Of a stretch of DNA of 64,000 nt, positions 8,984 through 17,612 are shown one piece after another; the stretch's first letter is position 1; every line of letters starts with the position of its first letter. Source of the DNA: Gandjariella thermophila (lineage in GTDB: Bacteria; Actinomycetota; Actinomycetes; Mycobacteriales; Pseudonocardiaceae); the NCBI RefSeq assembly GCF_005405885.1, contig NZ_BJFL01000001.1, positions 310,001 through 374,000 of the forward strand, in the 5' to 3' direction. A program made the translations under genes and the position numbers. The notes under the pieces were generated by a model. It was given only the letters and a program-made list of their open reading frames with translations, had not been told where the DNA came from and made no database searches.

Positions 8984-9837
8984 ACGTCGACGAGGCTTAC
9001 CAGCACTGCGAACGGATCACCCGGCGGGAGGCTCGCAACTTCTCCTACGGCATCCGGCTGCTGCCACCGCCGAAGCGGCGGGCGCTTTCCGCCGTGTACG
9101 CGTTCGCCCGCCGGGTGGACGACATCGGCGACGGTTGCGCGCCCACCGAGCAGCGCCTCGCCGCCCTGGACGAGGTCCGCGACCAGTTGCACACCCTGCC
9201 GGAGCGGCGCGACGACCCGGTGCTGGTCGCGCTGAACGACGCGGCGCAGCGGATGGACCTGCCGCTGACCGCGTTCGACGAACTCATCGACGGTTGCCGC
9301 GCGGACGTCCTGGGCCGCAGCTACCGCACCTTCGACGAGCTGCGCTGGTACTGCGGCTGCGTGGCCGGCTCGATCGGCCGGCTGTCGCTGGGCGTGTTCG
9401 GCAGCGACAGCCCCGCGCGGGACACCAGGCTGGCCGACGCGCTCGGGGTGGCGCTGCAGCTCACCAACATCCTGCGGGACGTGCTGGAGGACCGCCGCAA
9501 CGGCCGCATCTACCTGCCGACCGAGGAGTTGGAGCGGTTCGACTGCACGCTCGAGATGGACGAGCAGGGCCGGCTGGTGGACGACGAGGACGCGCTCATC
9601 GCGTTGCTGCAGTACCAGGGCATGCGCGCGGAGGAGTGGTACGACGTGGGGTTGGGGCTGCTGTCCCATCTGGACTCCCGAAGCCGGGCCTGCTGCGCGG
9701 CGATGGCCGGGATCTACCACCGGCTGCTGCTGCGGATGATGAGTCGCCCGTGGACGGTGCTGCGTACCCGGACCTCGTTGCCGGACTGGGAGAAGGCCGT
9801 GGTCGCCGCCCGCTCGCTGGCGGGGGCGGCTCCCTGA
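8980..9837 (+). CDS. hpnD: presqualene diphosphate synthase HpnD
   Basis: A 285-aa squalene/phytoene synthase family enzyme, the presqualene-diphosphate-forming partner of HpnC. Motifs: YAFARRVDDIGDG near residue 45 and LTNILRDVLEDRRNGRIYLP near 165, the classical second aspartate-rich motif. GTG at 8980 overlaps the hpnC stop as GTGA, indicating translational coupling. The stop TGA shares its A with the ATG of a 25-codon micro-ORF (TGATG). Confidence 0.9.
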   Translation: MNVDEAYQHCERITRREARNFSYGIRLLPPPKRRALSAVYAFARRVDDIGDGCAPTEQRLAALDEVRDQLHTLPERRDDPVLVALNDAAQRMDLPLTAFDELIDGCRADVLGRSYRTFDELRWYCGCVAGSIGRLSLGVFGSDSPARDTRLADALGVALQLTNILRDVLEDRRNGRIYLPTEELERFDCTLEMDEQGRLVDDEDALIALLQYQGMRAEEWYDVGLGLLSHLDSRSRACCAAMAGIYHRLLLRMMSRPWTVLRTRTSLPDWEKAVVAARSLAGAAP

Positions 9838-9914
9838 TGCGTGTGTCACATCTGGTGCGCCCCGGCGACGCGATCGCGGTCGCGCGCGGACTCGCGGAGA
9901 AGGAGGCCCCGTGA
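9837..9914 (+). CDS. 25-aa micro-ORF coupled to hpnD, carries RPGDAIAVAR motif
   Basis: ATG at 9837 overlaps the hpnD stop (TGATG) and the ORF ends at 9914, overlapping the next micro-ORF start (GTGA). The peptide contains RPGDAIAVARGLAEKEAP. The same motif appears twice in a 38-aa micro-ORF at 21878-21994. The unbroken chain of stop-start overlaps from hpnC to hpnE is evidence that it is translated, though it might act only as a coupling device. Confidence 0.4.
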   Translation: MRVSHLVRPGDAIAVARGLAEKEAP

Positions 9915-10039
9915 CGGCGCGAATATCCTGCCTCGCAACGGTTTCCGACCCCGGGACGGAGGCGCCGGCGGTGCGCGCCGGCCATGGCGACCGGCGAGCG
10001 TACTCCGGGCCGTGCCAACCCGCGGAAGGAACGACATGA
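9911..10039 (+). CDS. 42-aa micro-ORF bridging hpnD and hpnE
   Basis: GTG at 9911 has AAGGAGG four bases upstream (9900-9906), an excellent ribosome site, and the ORF ends in TGA at 10037-10039, overlapping the hpnE ATG as ATGA. The product begins MTARISCLATVSDPGTE. It resembles the later micro-ORF product (KARLSVTAVKDTGEQ) in an A-R-x-S...V-x-D-x-G pattern, so the two may be paralogous. Short ORFs in this position occur in other actinobacterial hopanoid loci as I recall them (DUF6380-type proteins), but I cannot verify membership. Function unknown. Confidence 0.5.
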   Translation: MTARISCLATVSDPGTEAPAVRAGHGDRRAYSGPCQPAEGTT

Positions 10040-11379
10040 CCGAGCACGTCGTGGTGGTGGGTGGCGGGTTGGCCGGCCTGGCCGCGGCATGCCGGCTGGC
10101 CGACGCGGGCGCGCGGGTGACCGTGCTGGAGGCGCGTGCCCGGCTCGGCGGGGCGACGTTCTCCTTCCGCCGCGACGGTCTCGTCGTGGACAACGGCCAG
10201 CACGTTCTCCTTCGTTGCTACACGGAGTATCTCGACTTTCTGCGCCGCCTCGGTGTCGCCGACCGGGTCCACATGCAGGAACGGTTCCACGTTGCGGTGC
10301 TCGGCGCGGACGGCCGGCGGGGCGAGCTGCGCCGCACCGGCCTGCCCGCGCCGCTGCACCTGGCGGCCACGCTCGCCGGCTACCGCATGCTGCCGGTGGC
10401 CGACCGGTTGCGGGTGCTGCGGGCGGCGCAGGCGATGCGCCGGCTCGACCCGGCGGACCCGGTACTGGACGAGCGGAGCTTCGGCGACTGGCTGGCCGCA
10501 CACGGGCAGAACGCCGCGACGGTGGCCGCGCTGTGGAACCTGATCACGGTCGCGGCGCTGAACACCGACGCGGCGCACGCCTCGCTGGCCCTGGCCGCGA
10601 TGGTGTTCCGCACCGCCCTGCTGGACCGGGCGGACGCCAGCGACATCGGCGTGCCGTCGGTTCCGCTGGACGCGCTGCACGCCGAGCCGGCCGCGGCCTA
10701 CCTGCGCGAGCGGGGCGCCGAGGTGCGCACCCGGGACGCGGTGCGGGCCGTGCGGCCGGCCGGGTCCGGCTTCGAGGTGGTGCTGGACGACCGGACGGTG
10801 CGCGCGGACGCCGTGGTGCTGGCGGTCCCGCCGGAGCCGGCGAGCCGGATCTGCCCCAGCGATGCGGTCGGCGAGCCGGGAGGTTGGGAGCGCCTCGGTT
10901 CCGCGCCGATCGTCAACGTGCACGTCGTCTACGAACGTCGGGTGACCGACGAGCCGTTCGTCGCGGTGGTCGACTCGCCCGTGCAGTGGGTGTTCGACCG
11001 CACCTCGATCGCAGGCACCAGCCAGGGCCAGTACCTGGCCGTGTCGGTGTCCGCGGCCCACCGGTGGGTGGACACGCCCACCGCGGAGCTGCGCGAGTTG
11101 TTCCTGGGTGAACTCGGGCGGCTGTTGCCGGCCGCCCGGGGCACGCGCAGCACGGAGTTCTTCGTCACCCGCGAGCGAAGAGCCACGTTCCGCCAGGCAC
11201 CGGGCACCGCCCGGCTGCGCCCCGCGGCGGTGACCGGGCTGCCCGGCCTGCTGCTGGCCGGAGCGTGGACCGCGACCGGGTGGCCCGACACGATGGAGGG
11301 AGCTGTGCGGAGCGGGCACGAAGCGGCCAGACTCGCGATCAACCACCTGTCCGGTCGCCGGGTCGGGAGCGTTGCCTGA
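10036..11379 (+). CDS. hpnE: hydroxysqualene dehydroxylase HpnE
   Basis: A 447-aa FAD-dependent amine oxidase/phytoene desaturase-like flavoprotein that reduces hydroxysqualene to squalene, completing the HpnCDE route. The N-terminus is a dinucleotide-binding fold (VVVGGGLAGLAAACRLADAG, residues 5-24) followed by the FAD motif ARLGGATFSF; the C-terminus has LLLAGAWTATGWPDTMEGAV, the typical FAD-closing block. The ATG at 10036 follows GGAAGGA and overlaps the stop of the preceding micro-ORF. The stop TGA overlaps the ATG of another micro-ORF at 11379. Confidence 0.9.
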   Translation: MTEHVVVVGGGLAGLAAACRLADAGARVTVLEARARLGGATFSFRRDGLVVDNGQHVLLRCYTEYLDFLRRLGVADRVHMQERFHVAVLGADGRRGELRRTGLPAPLHLAATLAGYRMLPVADRLRVLRAAQAMRRLDPADPVLDERSFGDWLAAHGQNAATVAALWNLITVAALNTDAAHASLALAAMVFRTALLDRADASDIGVPSVPLDALHAEPAAAYLRERGAEVRTRDAVRAVRPAGSGFEVVLDDRTVRADAVVLAVPPEPASRICPSDAVGEPGGWERLGSAPIVNVHVVYERRVTDEPFVAVVDSPVQWVFDRTSIAGTSQGQYLAVSVSAAHRWVDTPTAELRELFLGELGRLLPAARGTRSTEFFVTRERRATFRQAPGTARLRPAAVTGLPGLLLAGAWTATGWPDTMEGAVRSGHEAARLAINHLSGRRVGSVA

Positions 11380-11462
11380 TGTCGATGTCAAGCCGCGGCA
11401 CCCGAAATAGCCAGCTCGCGGGCTGGCGCGGTCCCCTCGACCTCGCGGAGGGCGCGGCATGA
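11379..11462 (+). CDS. 27-aa micro-ORF coupled to hpnE
   Basis: ATG at 11379 overlaps the hpnE stop as TGATG and the ORF ends at 11462 overlapping the next micro-ORF as ATGA. The peptide (MSMSSRGTRNSQLAGWRG...) has no recognised motif. Its only support is its place in an unbroken overlap chain; there is no separate ribosome site, so it may exist to carry ribosomes to the next ORF. Confidence 0.35.
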   Translation: MSMSSRGTRNSQLAGWRGPLDLAEGAA

Positions 11463-11638
11463 GCGCGACGGGCCCGTGCCATGCCCGCACCACCGGCACG
11501 TGGCCGACGCCGCCCGGCGGCGCGACCCGGCCACGGCCCTGCACGTCCACAGTGGACGTCTGGGCGAAAGCGCGTCTTTCCGTTACGGCGGTCAAGGATA
11601 CCGGCGAGCAACCGACCACACGTCAGGGGGGATCATGA
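11459..11638 (+). CDS. 59-aa micro-ORF coupled to the polyprenyl synthase gene
   Basis: ATG at 11459 overlaps the stop of the preceding micro-ORF and the TGA at 11636-11638 overlaps the polyprenyl synthase ATG. A GGAGGG site (11447-11452) lies upstream. The C-terminal half reads AKARLSVTAVKDTGEQPTT, similar to the product of the 9911 micro-ORF. No membrane segment. Function unknown; possibly a small hopanoid-operon protein of the DUF6380 type (recollection, not verified). Confidence 0.45.
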   Translation: MSATGPCHARTTGTWPTPPGGATRPRPCTSTVDVWAKARLSVTAVKDTGEQPTTRQGGS

Positions 11639-12654
11639 CGGCTACGCTGCCCAAACCGGTCACGATCGCGGGGGACCTGGTCCAGCCGGCGCTGCGGCAC
11701 GCGGTCGCCGGCCTGGACGGCTCGGTGCGCCACGTCGTGAGCTACCACCTCGGTTGGGTCGACGAGCACGGCAACCCGACCACCGGGGGCGGCGGCAAGG
11801 CGCTGCGCCCGGCGTTGACCCTGCTGGCCGCGCAGGCCGCCGGCGCGGAACCGGACCGCGCCGTGCCCGGCGCGGCGGCCGTGGAACTGGTGCACAACTT
11901 CTCCCTGCTGCACGACGACGTGATGGACGGGGACGTGGAGCGCCGGCACCGCCCGACCGCGTGGCGGCTGTTCGGCGTCGGCGCGGCGATCCTGGCCGGG
12001 GACGCGCTGCTCACGCTCGCCGTGGACGTGCTGCAGCGGGAGGCGGACTTGCCGACCGCCCGGGCGGCGACCGCCTGCCTGACCGACACCGTGCAGCGGC
12101 TGATCGCCGGGCAGAGCGCGGACGTGGAGTTCGAGCGGCGCGCCGACGTCACGCTGGGCGAGTGCCTGGCCATGGCCGCCGGCAAGACCGGCGCCCTGAT
12201 GCGCTGCGCCACGTCCATCGGCGCGATCCTGGTCGGCGCGCCACCCGACGTGGTGGACACGCTCGGCCAGTACGGCGCACACCTCGGGCTGGCGTTCCAA
12301 CTCGTCGACGACATGCTGGGGATCTGGGGCAGGCCCGGGGTCACCGGCAAGCCGGTGCTCGCCGATCTGCGGGTGCGCAAGCGCTCCGTGCCGGTGGTGG
12401 CCGCGCTGTCCTCCGGAACGCCGGCCGGCGAGCGGCTCCGCGAGTTCTACCGCCGCCCCGAACCTCCCCGAGAGGAGGAGCTGGCCGAGATGGCCGACCT
12501 CGTGGAACGCGCCGGTGGTCTGACGTGGACGGAGACCGAGGCGCGGCGGCACGTGCAGGCCGCCGGCGACTGCCTGGCCACGCTGGACGCGCCGGCCGAG
12601 GCGCGGGACGCCCTGTGGCAGATCGCCCTGTTCGTGACGGAGCGTGACCGGTGA
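11635..12654 (+). CDS. polyprenyl diphosphate synthase (FPP/GGPP-type)
   Basis: A 339-aa trans-prenyltransferase that supplies prenyl diphosphate, presumably farnesyl diphosphate, to HpnCD. The first aspartate-rich motif is LLHDDVMDGD and the second is FQLVDDMLGIWG, with GGKALRP upstream as the substrate lysine/arginine block. The DDxxD first motif without inserted residues is typical of long-chain or actinobacterial type enzymes, so chain length is not certain. The ATG at 11635 follows CAGGGGGGATC. The stop overlaps the shc GTG. Confidence 0.9.
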   Translation: MTATLPKPVTIAGDLVQPALRHAVAGLDGSVRHVVSYHLGWVDEHGNPTTGGGGKALRPALTLLAAQAAGAEPDRAVPGAAAVELVHNFSLLHDDVMDGDVERRHRPTAWRLFGVGAAILAGDALLTLAVDVLQREADLPTARAATACLTDTVQRLIAGQSADVEFERRADVTLGECLAMAAGKTGALMRCATSIGAILVGAPPDVVDTLGQYGAHLGLAFQLVDDMLGIWGRPGVTGKPVLADLRVRKRSVPVVAALSSGTPAGERLREFYRRPEPPREEELAEMADLVERAGGLTWTETEARRHVQAAGDCLATLDAPAEARDALWQIALFVTERDR

Positions 12655-14567
12655 GCGAGGTGGTCAGCATCAGCACCGGAACGGACGTCGAGTCGCTGGC
12701 CGAGCGCGCCCGGTCGGCCACCCAACTCGCCGCCAAGCACCTGCTGTCCCTGCAGTCGGACGCGGGCTGGTGGAAGGGTGAGCTGGAGACCAACGTGACC
12801 ATGGACGCCGAGGACCTGATGCTGCGGCGGTTCCTCGGCATCCTGGACGCGGACACGCTGGCCGACGCCGCCCGCTGGATCCGTTCCCAGCAGCGGGACG
12901 ACGGCACCTGGACGAACTTCCTCGGCGGGCCGGCGGACCTGTCCACCACCGTGGAGGCCTACACCGCGCTGCGCATGGCCGGCGATGCGGCCGACACCGA
13001 GCACATGCGCCGGGCCCGGGAGTACATCCTGGACAGTGGCGGACTGGAGGCGACCCGGGTGTTCACCCGGATCTGGTTGGCGCTGTTCGGCGAGTGGTCC
13101 TGGGACGACCTGCCGGTGCTGCCCCCGGAAATGATCTTCCTGCCGTCCTGGTTCCCGCTGAACGTCTACGACTGGGCGTGCTGGGCCCGGCAGACCGTGG
13201 TACCGCTGACCATTGTCAGCGCACTGCGGCCCCGCCGGGAGCTGGGCGTGTCCGTGGCCGAGCTGCGCACCGGCCGGCCCGCTCCACCGATGGCCTCCCC
13301 GCTCACCTGGGACGGCGCCTTCCAGCGGCTGGACCGGGTGCTGCACCGCTACGAGCGGGCCCCGGTGCGCGGGCTGCGGCGGCTGGCGGTGCGCCGCGCC
13401 GAGCGGTGGATCGTCGAGCGGCAGGAGGCGGACGGCTGCTGGGGTGGGATCCAGCCGCCGTGGGTGTACTCGATCCTCGCGCTGCACCTGCTCGGCTACT
13501 CGCTGGACCACCCGGTGCTGGCCAAGGCGGTGTCCGGACTGGACGGTTTCACCATCCGGGAGCAGACCGAGGATGGCGTCGTGCGCCGGCTGGAGGCGTG
13601 CCAGTCCCCGGTGTGGGACACCGGGCTGGCGCTCACCGCGCTGCTGGACGCGGGCGTGCCCGCGGACGATCCGGCGCTGCTGCGGGCCGGGGACTGGTTG
13701 CTCGGCGAGGAGATCACCATTCGCGGCGACTGGGCGGTGCGCCGGCCGAAGCTGGCCCCGTCCGGATGGGCGTTCGAGTTCGCCAACGACTGGTACCCGG
13801 ACACCGACGACACCGCGGAGATCGTGCTGGCGCTGCGCCAGCTCGCGCATCCGGACCCGGGCCGGGTGCGGGGCGCGGTGGACCGTGCGGTGGCCTGGGT
13901 GACCGGGATGCAGTCCCGGGACGGCGGCTGGGGCGCGTTCGACGCGGACAACACCAGGACGCTGTGCGAGAAGCTGCCGTTCTGCGACTTCGGCGCGGTG
14001 ATCGACCCGCCGTCCGCGGACGTCACCGCGCACGTGGTGGAGATGCTCGCCGCGGAGGGCAGGGCGGGCAGCGAGGCGGCCCGGCGCGGTGTGCGGTGGC
14101 TGCTGGACCACCAGGAGCGGGACGGCTCCTGGTTCGGCCGGTGGGGCGCCAACCACGTGTACGGCACCGGCGCGGTGGTACCCGCCCTGGTGGCCGCCGG
14201 GCTGCCCCGCTCCCACGCCGCGATCCGCGGCGCGGTGGGTTGGCTGGTGGCGCACCAGAACCGCGACGGCGGCTGGGGCGAGGACCTGCGCTCGTACGAC
14301 GATCCGCAGTGGATCGGCCAGGGCGAGTCGACGGCGTCCCAGACGGCGTGGGCGCTGCTGGCGCTGCTGGCCGCCGGGGAGCGCGGCGACGCGGTCCGCC
14401 GTGGCGTGGCGTGGCTGGTGGACACCCAGAACGCGGACGGTTCCTGGGACGAGCCGCAGTTCACCGGCACCGGTTTTCCCGGCGACTTCTACATCAACTA
14501 CCACCTGTACCGCCTGGTGTTCCCGGTGACCGCGCTCGGGCGGTTCGTGGGAGCGGCAGATGACTGA
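12651..14567 (+). CDS. shc: squalene-hopene cyclase
   Basis: A 638-aa triterpene cyclase that folds squalene into hopene/hopanol at the membrane. The catalytic acid motif is WYPDTDDTAE (D-x-D-D) at about residue 385. Several QW repeats are visible, for example QQRDDGTW, QSRDGGWGAFD, HQERDGSWFGRWG, HQNRDGGWGE and TQNADGSWDE. The domain order and length fit the family. GTG at 12651 overlaps the upstream stop as GTGA; the 3' end overlaps hpnG by 8 bases. Confidence 0.95.
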   Translation: MSEVVSISTGTDVESLAERARSATQLAAKHLLSLQSDAGWWKGELETNVTMDAEDLMLRRFLGILDADTLADAARWIRSQQRDDGTWTNFLGGPADLSTTVEAYTALRMAGDAADTEHMRRAREYILDSGGLEATRVFTRIWLALFGEWSWDDLPVLPPEMIFLPSWFPLNVYDWACWARQTVVPLTIVSALRPRRELGVSVAELRTGRPAPPMASPLTWDGAFQRLDRVLHRYERAPVRGLRRLAVRRAERWIVERQEADGCWGGIQPPWVYSILALHLLGYSLDHPVLAKAVSGLDGFTIREQTEDGVVRRLEACQSPVWDTGLALTALLDAGVPADDPALLRAGDWLLGEEITIRGDWAVRRPKLAPSGWAFEFANDWYPDTDDTAEIVLALRQLAHPDPGRVRGAVDRAVAWVTGMQSRDGGWGAFDADNTRTLCEKLPFCDFGAVIDPPSADVTAHVVEMLAAEGRAGSEAARRGVRWLLDHQERDGSWFGRWGANHVYGTGAVVPALVAAGLPRSHAAIRGAVGWLVAHQNRDGGWGEDLRSYDDPQWIGQGESTASQTAWALLALLAAGERGDAVRRGVAWLVDTQNADGSWDEPQFTGTGFPGDFYINYHLYRLVFPVTALGRFVGAADD

Positions 14568-15222
14568 TGTCCCGCTGGTGGTCGCCGCGCCGCTCGGCAT
14601 CGAGGCGCGCGCGGTCCGCCGGGGGCTGCCCGGCGCGGTGGTGGTGCGCGCCGGGATGCGGGGCCGCCACGCCGGCCGGGTGGCCCACGCGCTGCGTGAC
14701 CGTGACCCCGCCGCGCTCACCGTGGCCGGGGTGGCCGGCGCACTGGTTCCCGGACCGGCGCCGGGCGATCTGGTGGTGCCCACCGAGATCCGCTCGGCGG
14801 CCGGGACGGTGCCGTGCCCGTCCGCGGCGGCGCTGGCCGAGGCGCTGCGCCGGCACGGGCTGACCGTCCACACCGGACCGGTGGTCAGCGTCGACCACGT
14901 GGTGCACGGCGCGGAGCGGGCACGGCTGGCCGCGACCGGTGCGGTCGCGGTGGACATGGAGTCCGCGGCACTGGTGGCCGCGGCGGAAGGGCGGCCGAGC
15001 GTCGTGGTCCGCGCCGTGGTGGACACCCCGCGGCGACCGCTGCTGCACCCGGCCACGCTGCCGGGCGGGGTGGCCGCGCTGCGGTCGCTCGCCAGCCTCG
15101 GTCCCGCGTTGCTGGAATGGGCGCGGGCGGTGACCGGTGAGCGTCCGGCCGGGCCGGAACACGACAGCACCCCAACCGGAGTCGTGAGCCACACCCCGTC
15201 CAGGGAGGTAGGCACCAAATGA
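14560..15222 (+). CDS. hpnG: hopanoid-associated nucleoside phosphorylase-like HpnG
   Basis: A 220-aa PNP/UDP-phosphorylase-fold protein. HpnG removes adenine from adenosylhopane to give ribosylhopane, the step after HpnH. Visible features are the N-terminal VVAAPLGIEARAV, the central GVAGALVPGPAPGDLVVPTE and the active-site MES motif in VDMESAALVAAA. The ATG at 14560 lies inside the last codons of shc. The stop overlaps the hpnH start as ATGA. Confidence 0.88.
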   Translation: MTDVPLVVAAPLGIEARAVRRGLPGAVVVRAGMRGRHAGRVAHALRDRDPAALTVAGVAGALVPGPAPGDLVVPTEIRSAAGTVPCPSAAALAEALRRHGLTVHTGPVVSVDHVVHGAERARLAATGAVAVDMESAALVAAAEGRPSVVVRAVVDTPRRPLLHPATLPGGVAALRSLASLGPALLEWARAVTGERPAGPEHDSTPTGVVSHTPSREVGTK

Positions 15223-16229
15223 ACATGCCCTTGCACCAGAGCCTGCGCATCGGCTCGTACCTGCTGAAGCAGAAGCTCCGTGGCCGGAAGAAGTTCCCGC
15301 TGCTGGTGGAGCTGGAGCCGCTGTTCGCGTGCAATCTGGCGTGCGCGGGCTGCGGCAAGATCCAGCACCCGGCGAACGTGCTCAAGCAGCGCATGCCGGT
15401 GCAGCAGGCGCTGGACGCGATCGAGGAGTGCGGCGCGCCGATGGTGTCCATCGCCGGTGGCGAGCCGCTGATGCACCCCGAGATCGACGTCATGGTCAAC
15501 GAGCTGGTCAAGCGCAAGAAGTACGTGTTCCTGTGCACCAACGCGGTGCTGCTGCGCAAGCGGATCGACCGGTTCGACTTCAAGCCGTCGAAGTACTTCG
15601 CGTTCGCCATCCACATCGACGGGCTGAAGGAGCGGCACGACGCGTCGGTCTGCCAGGAGGGCGTGTTCGACGAGGCGGTGGAGGCCGTCCGCGAGCTGAA
15701 GCGGCGCGGCTTCCGGGTCACCACGAACACGACCTTCTTCAACACCGACACCCCGCAGAGCGTCATCGAGGTGCTCGACTACCTCAACGACGACCTCGGC
15801 GTCGACCACATGATGATCTCCCCGGCGTACGCCTACGAGAAGGCGCCGGACCAGGAGCACTTCCTCGGCGTGCAGGAGACCCGCGAGCTGTTCCGCAAAG
15901 CCTTCGCAAACGGTAACCGCAAGCGCTGGCGGCTCAACCACTCCCCGCTGTTCCTGGACTTCCTCGAGGGCAGGGTGGACTTCGAGTGCACCGCATGGGG
16001 CATTCCGTCGTACTCGCTGTTCGGCTGGCAGCGGCCGTGCTACCTGATGTCCGACGGATACGCCAAGACCTACCGGGAACTGGTGGAGACCACCGACTGG
16101 TCGAAGTACGGCCGGGGCAAGGACCCGCGCTGCGCCAACTGCATGGCGCACTGCGGGTACGAGCCGACCGCGGTGCTCGCCACGCTCGGCTCGCTACGCG
16201 AGTCAGTGCGGGCCGCCGTCGGCAGCTGA
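15219..16229 (+). CDS. hpnH: adenosyl-hopene transferase HpnH (radical SAM)
   Basis: A 336-aa radical SAM enzyme that adds a 5'-deoxyadenosyl group to diploptene, opening the C35 extended hopanoid branch. The cluster motif is CNLACAGCGK (CX3CX2C) near residue 45, followed by the GGEPLMHPEI block. A C-terminal cysteine group (CANCMAHCGYEPT) is typical of HpnH. The ATG at 15219 has GGGAGGTAG upstream and overlaps the hpnG stop. It is the last gene of the operon and is followed by a strong hairpin. Confidence 0.95.
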   Translation: MNMPLHQSLRIGSYLLKQKLRGRKKFPLLVELEPLFACNLACAGCGKIQHPANVLKQRMPVQQALDAIEECGAPMVSIAGGEPLMHPEIDVMVNELVKRKKYVFLCTNAVLLRKRIDRFDFKPSKYFAFAIHIDGLKERHDASVCQEGVFDEAVEAVRELKRRGFRVTTNTTFFNTDTPQSVIEVLDYLNDDLGVDHMMISPAYAYEKAPDQEHFLGVQETRELFRKAFANGNRKRWRLNHSPLFLDFLEGRVDFECTAWGIPSYSLFGWQRPCYLMSDGYAKTYRELVETTDWSKYGRGKDPRCANCMAHCGYEPTAVLATLGSLRESVRAAVGS

Positions 16230-16237
16230 CCGGCCGG

Positions 16238-16273
16238 CCACCCGTGAGCGGGCTGACCCCCGCTCACGGGTGG
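16238..16273 (+). terminator. 15-bp hairpin ending the hopanoid operon
   Basis: Perfect inverted repeat CCACCCGTGAGCGGG (16238-16252) / CCCGCTCACGGGTGG (16259-16273 within one base), loop CTGAC. It lies 9 bases after the hpnH stop and 40 bases before the stop of the convergent XRE gene, so it can serve both. Confidence 0.8.
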
Positions 16274-16312
16274 CGGTAGGCCGAGACGCGTCGACAGCAC
16301 CGACGCCGGCGG

Positions 16313-17533
16313 CTAACCGCTGATGCCCATGCGGTAGGCGATGCCACGCAATTCGCGCCCCTCCGCGCTGTCTCGACGCACGCGGGGCAACAGGTCGGTC
16401 ACCGCCTCCCGCGCGTAGACGTTGGACCGCAGCCTCAGCGCGGCCAACGCCTCACTGCGGCGGAACGCGGCGACCGCGTCACCTTCCCGTCCCCGAAGAG
16501 CGCTCAGCACACGACCGCTGTCCAGCCAGTACTTCGCACGCCGCTCCGCACTGGCGATGCGGTCGGGGTCGACGCCATCCGCGAGTACGGCCGCCCTGTC
16601 AAGTTCCCCACGTTCCAGGGCCGAGTTCATCCGGTAGATGGCCACATTCGTGGGGCCGAAGAACGCGACGTCCGGGCCCGCTTCGCCAGTGCGCTGCGCC
16701 ACCGCTTCGGCTTCCGCCAGACGGCTTTCCGACTCATCGATCTTCCCGGTCACCGCGGCCATCAGCGCGGAGACCATGCACAGCGCACCATAGGCGGCAA
16801 GCGCCGGGTCGCCGTTCGCCTCACCCGTCGCGGAGCGGGCCTGGTCGGCGGCTCGGCTGGCGAGAACGTAGGCCGAGGTGTGCCCGCCGATCGGTAGCAG
16901 GGCGTGCGTGCGGGAGAACGCCGCGATGGCAGACCAGGCTGGGGAGCGCAACTCCTCGGCGACGTGGACCCCGCGCTCGGTCACGAGATAGGCGAGGTCC
17001 GTGTAACCGAAGGCGTGGGCGAGGGTCATCGCGGAGTTGAGCGTGCGAATCAGCAGTTGCAGTACCTGCTGGCGGTCGTCTCCCCGCGCGGCCGCCGCCG
17101 TCGCGTACAGATCGACCAGAAGATCGGGAAGCAACCGCCCCATGGCGGCGAAATCACAGGCGCTGCGCAGCGAGACACAGCGGTCGACCTCCGCGCGGAG
17201 ATCGGCCACGGGACGAGTGTGGCCGTGTCCGGTGTCTCCGAGTTCCGTGCCGACCACGGCAAGGCGTAGCGCCGGGATGGTGACCTGCGCTTCGGCCATC
17301 GCCGGGTCCTGCCATCGGAGGGGCTGGCCGATCAGCTCGCTGGGCGCGACGTCCAGCGCAGCCGCGAGCGCGACGATGGTGGAACGCTTGTCGAGCCTGC
17401 GTTGCCCTGTCTCCAGCCGGGAGAGGTGGCCCTGGCTCAATCCGGCCAGTTCGGCGACGACCTTGAGCGACTTGCGCCGCCAGTGCCGTATCTCGCGCAG
17501 CCGTCGACCGATGTCGTGCGTCTGGTCGTCCAT
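16313..17533 (-). CDS. XRE-family regulator with C-terminal TPR-like region
   Basis: A 406-aa transcriptional regulator. An N-terminal helix-turn-helix (residues 5-65; VVAELAGLSQGHLSRLETGQ is the recognition region) is followed by about 330 residues rich in alanine and leucine helices that resemble tetratricopeptide-type sensor domains of actinobacterial XRE regulators. The ATG at 17533 has GGAGGGG upstream. It is divergent from the graspetide precursor and a long palindrome lies between them at 17580-17612, which is the natural operator candidate for autoregulation and control of the RiPP genes. Confidence 0.85.
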   Translation of the reverse strand: MDDQTHDIGRRLREIRHWRRKSLKVVAELAGLSQGHLSRLETGQRRLDKRSTIVALAAALDVAPSELIGQPLRWQDPAMAEAQVTIPALRLAVVGTELGDTGHGHTRPVADLRAEVDRCVSLRSACDFAAMGRLLPDLLVDLYATAAAARGDDRQQVLQLLIRTLNSAMTLAHAFGYTDLAYLVTERGVHVAEELRSPAWSAIAAFSRTHALLPIGGHTSAYVLASRAADQARSATGEANGDPALAAYGALCMVSALMAAVTGKIDESESRLAEAEAVAQRTGEAGPDVAFFGPTNVAIYRMNSALERGELDRAAVLADGVDPDRIASAERRAKYWLDSGRVLSALRGREGDAVAAFRRSEALAALRLRSNVYAREAVTDLLPRVRRDSAEGRELRGIAYRMGISG

Positions 17534-17579
17534 GATGTAGCCCCTCCGCCGAGTGACGACTGATGGCCACGATAACGCT

Positions 17580-17612
17580 CACCACCGAGAACACGAAAGT
17601 GTCACGGTGGTG
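17580..17612. promoter_or_regulatory. 33-bp palindrome, candidate operator of the XRE regulator
   Basis: Outer arms CACCACCG (17580-17587) and CGGTGGTG (17605-17612) enclose inner arms ACAC (17591-17594) and GTGT (17599-17602) around GAAA. It sits 47 bases upstream of the regulator start and about 170 bases upstream of the precursor start, in the only intergenic region of the locus. Confidence 0.5.

Noticed and set aside
8845..11619. A 924-codon minus-strand frame across hpnD and hpnE
   Set aside because: Shadow frame of the same kind, low-complexity product and no ribosome site.
12447..16151. A 1234-codon open frame on the minus strand across shc, hpnG and hpnH
   Set aside because: It is a mirror of well-identified plus-strand genes in GC-rich DNA; the product is a His/Arg/Gln/Gly-rich sequence without domains.
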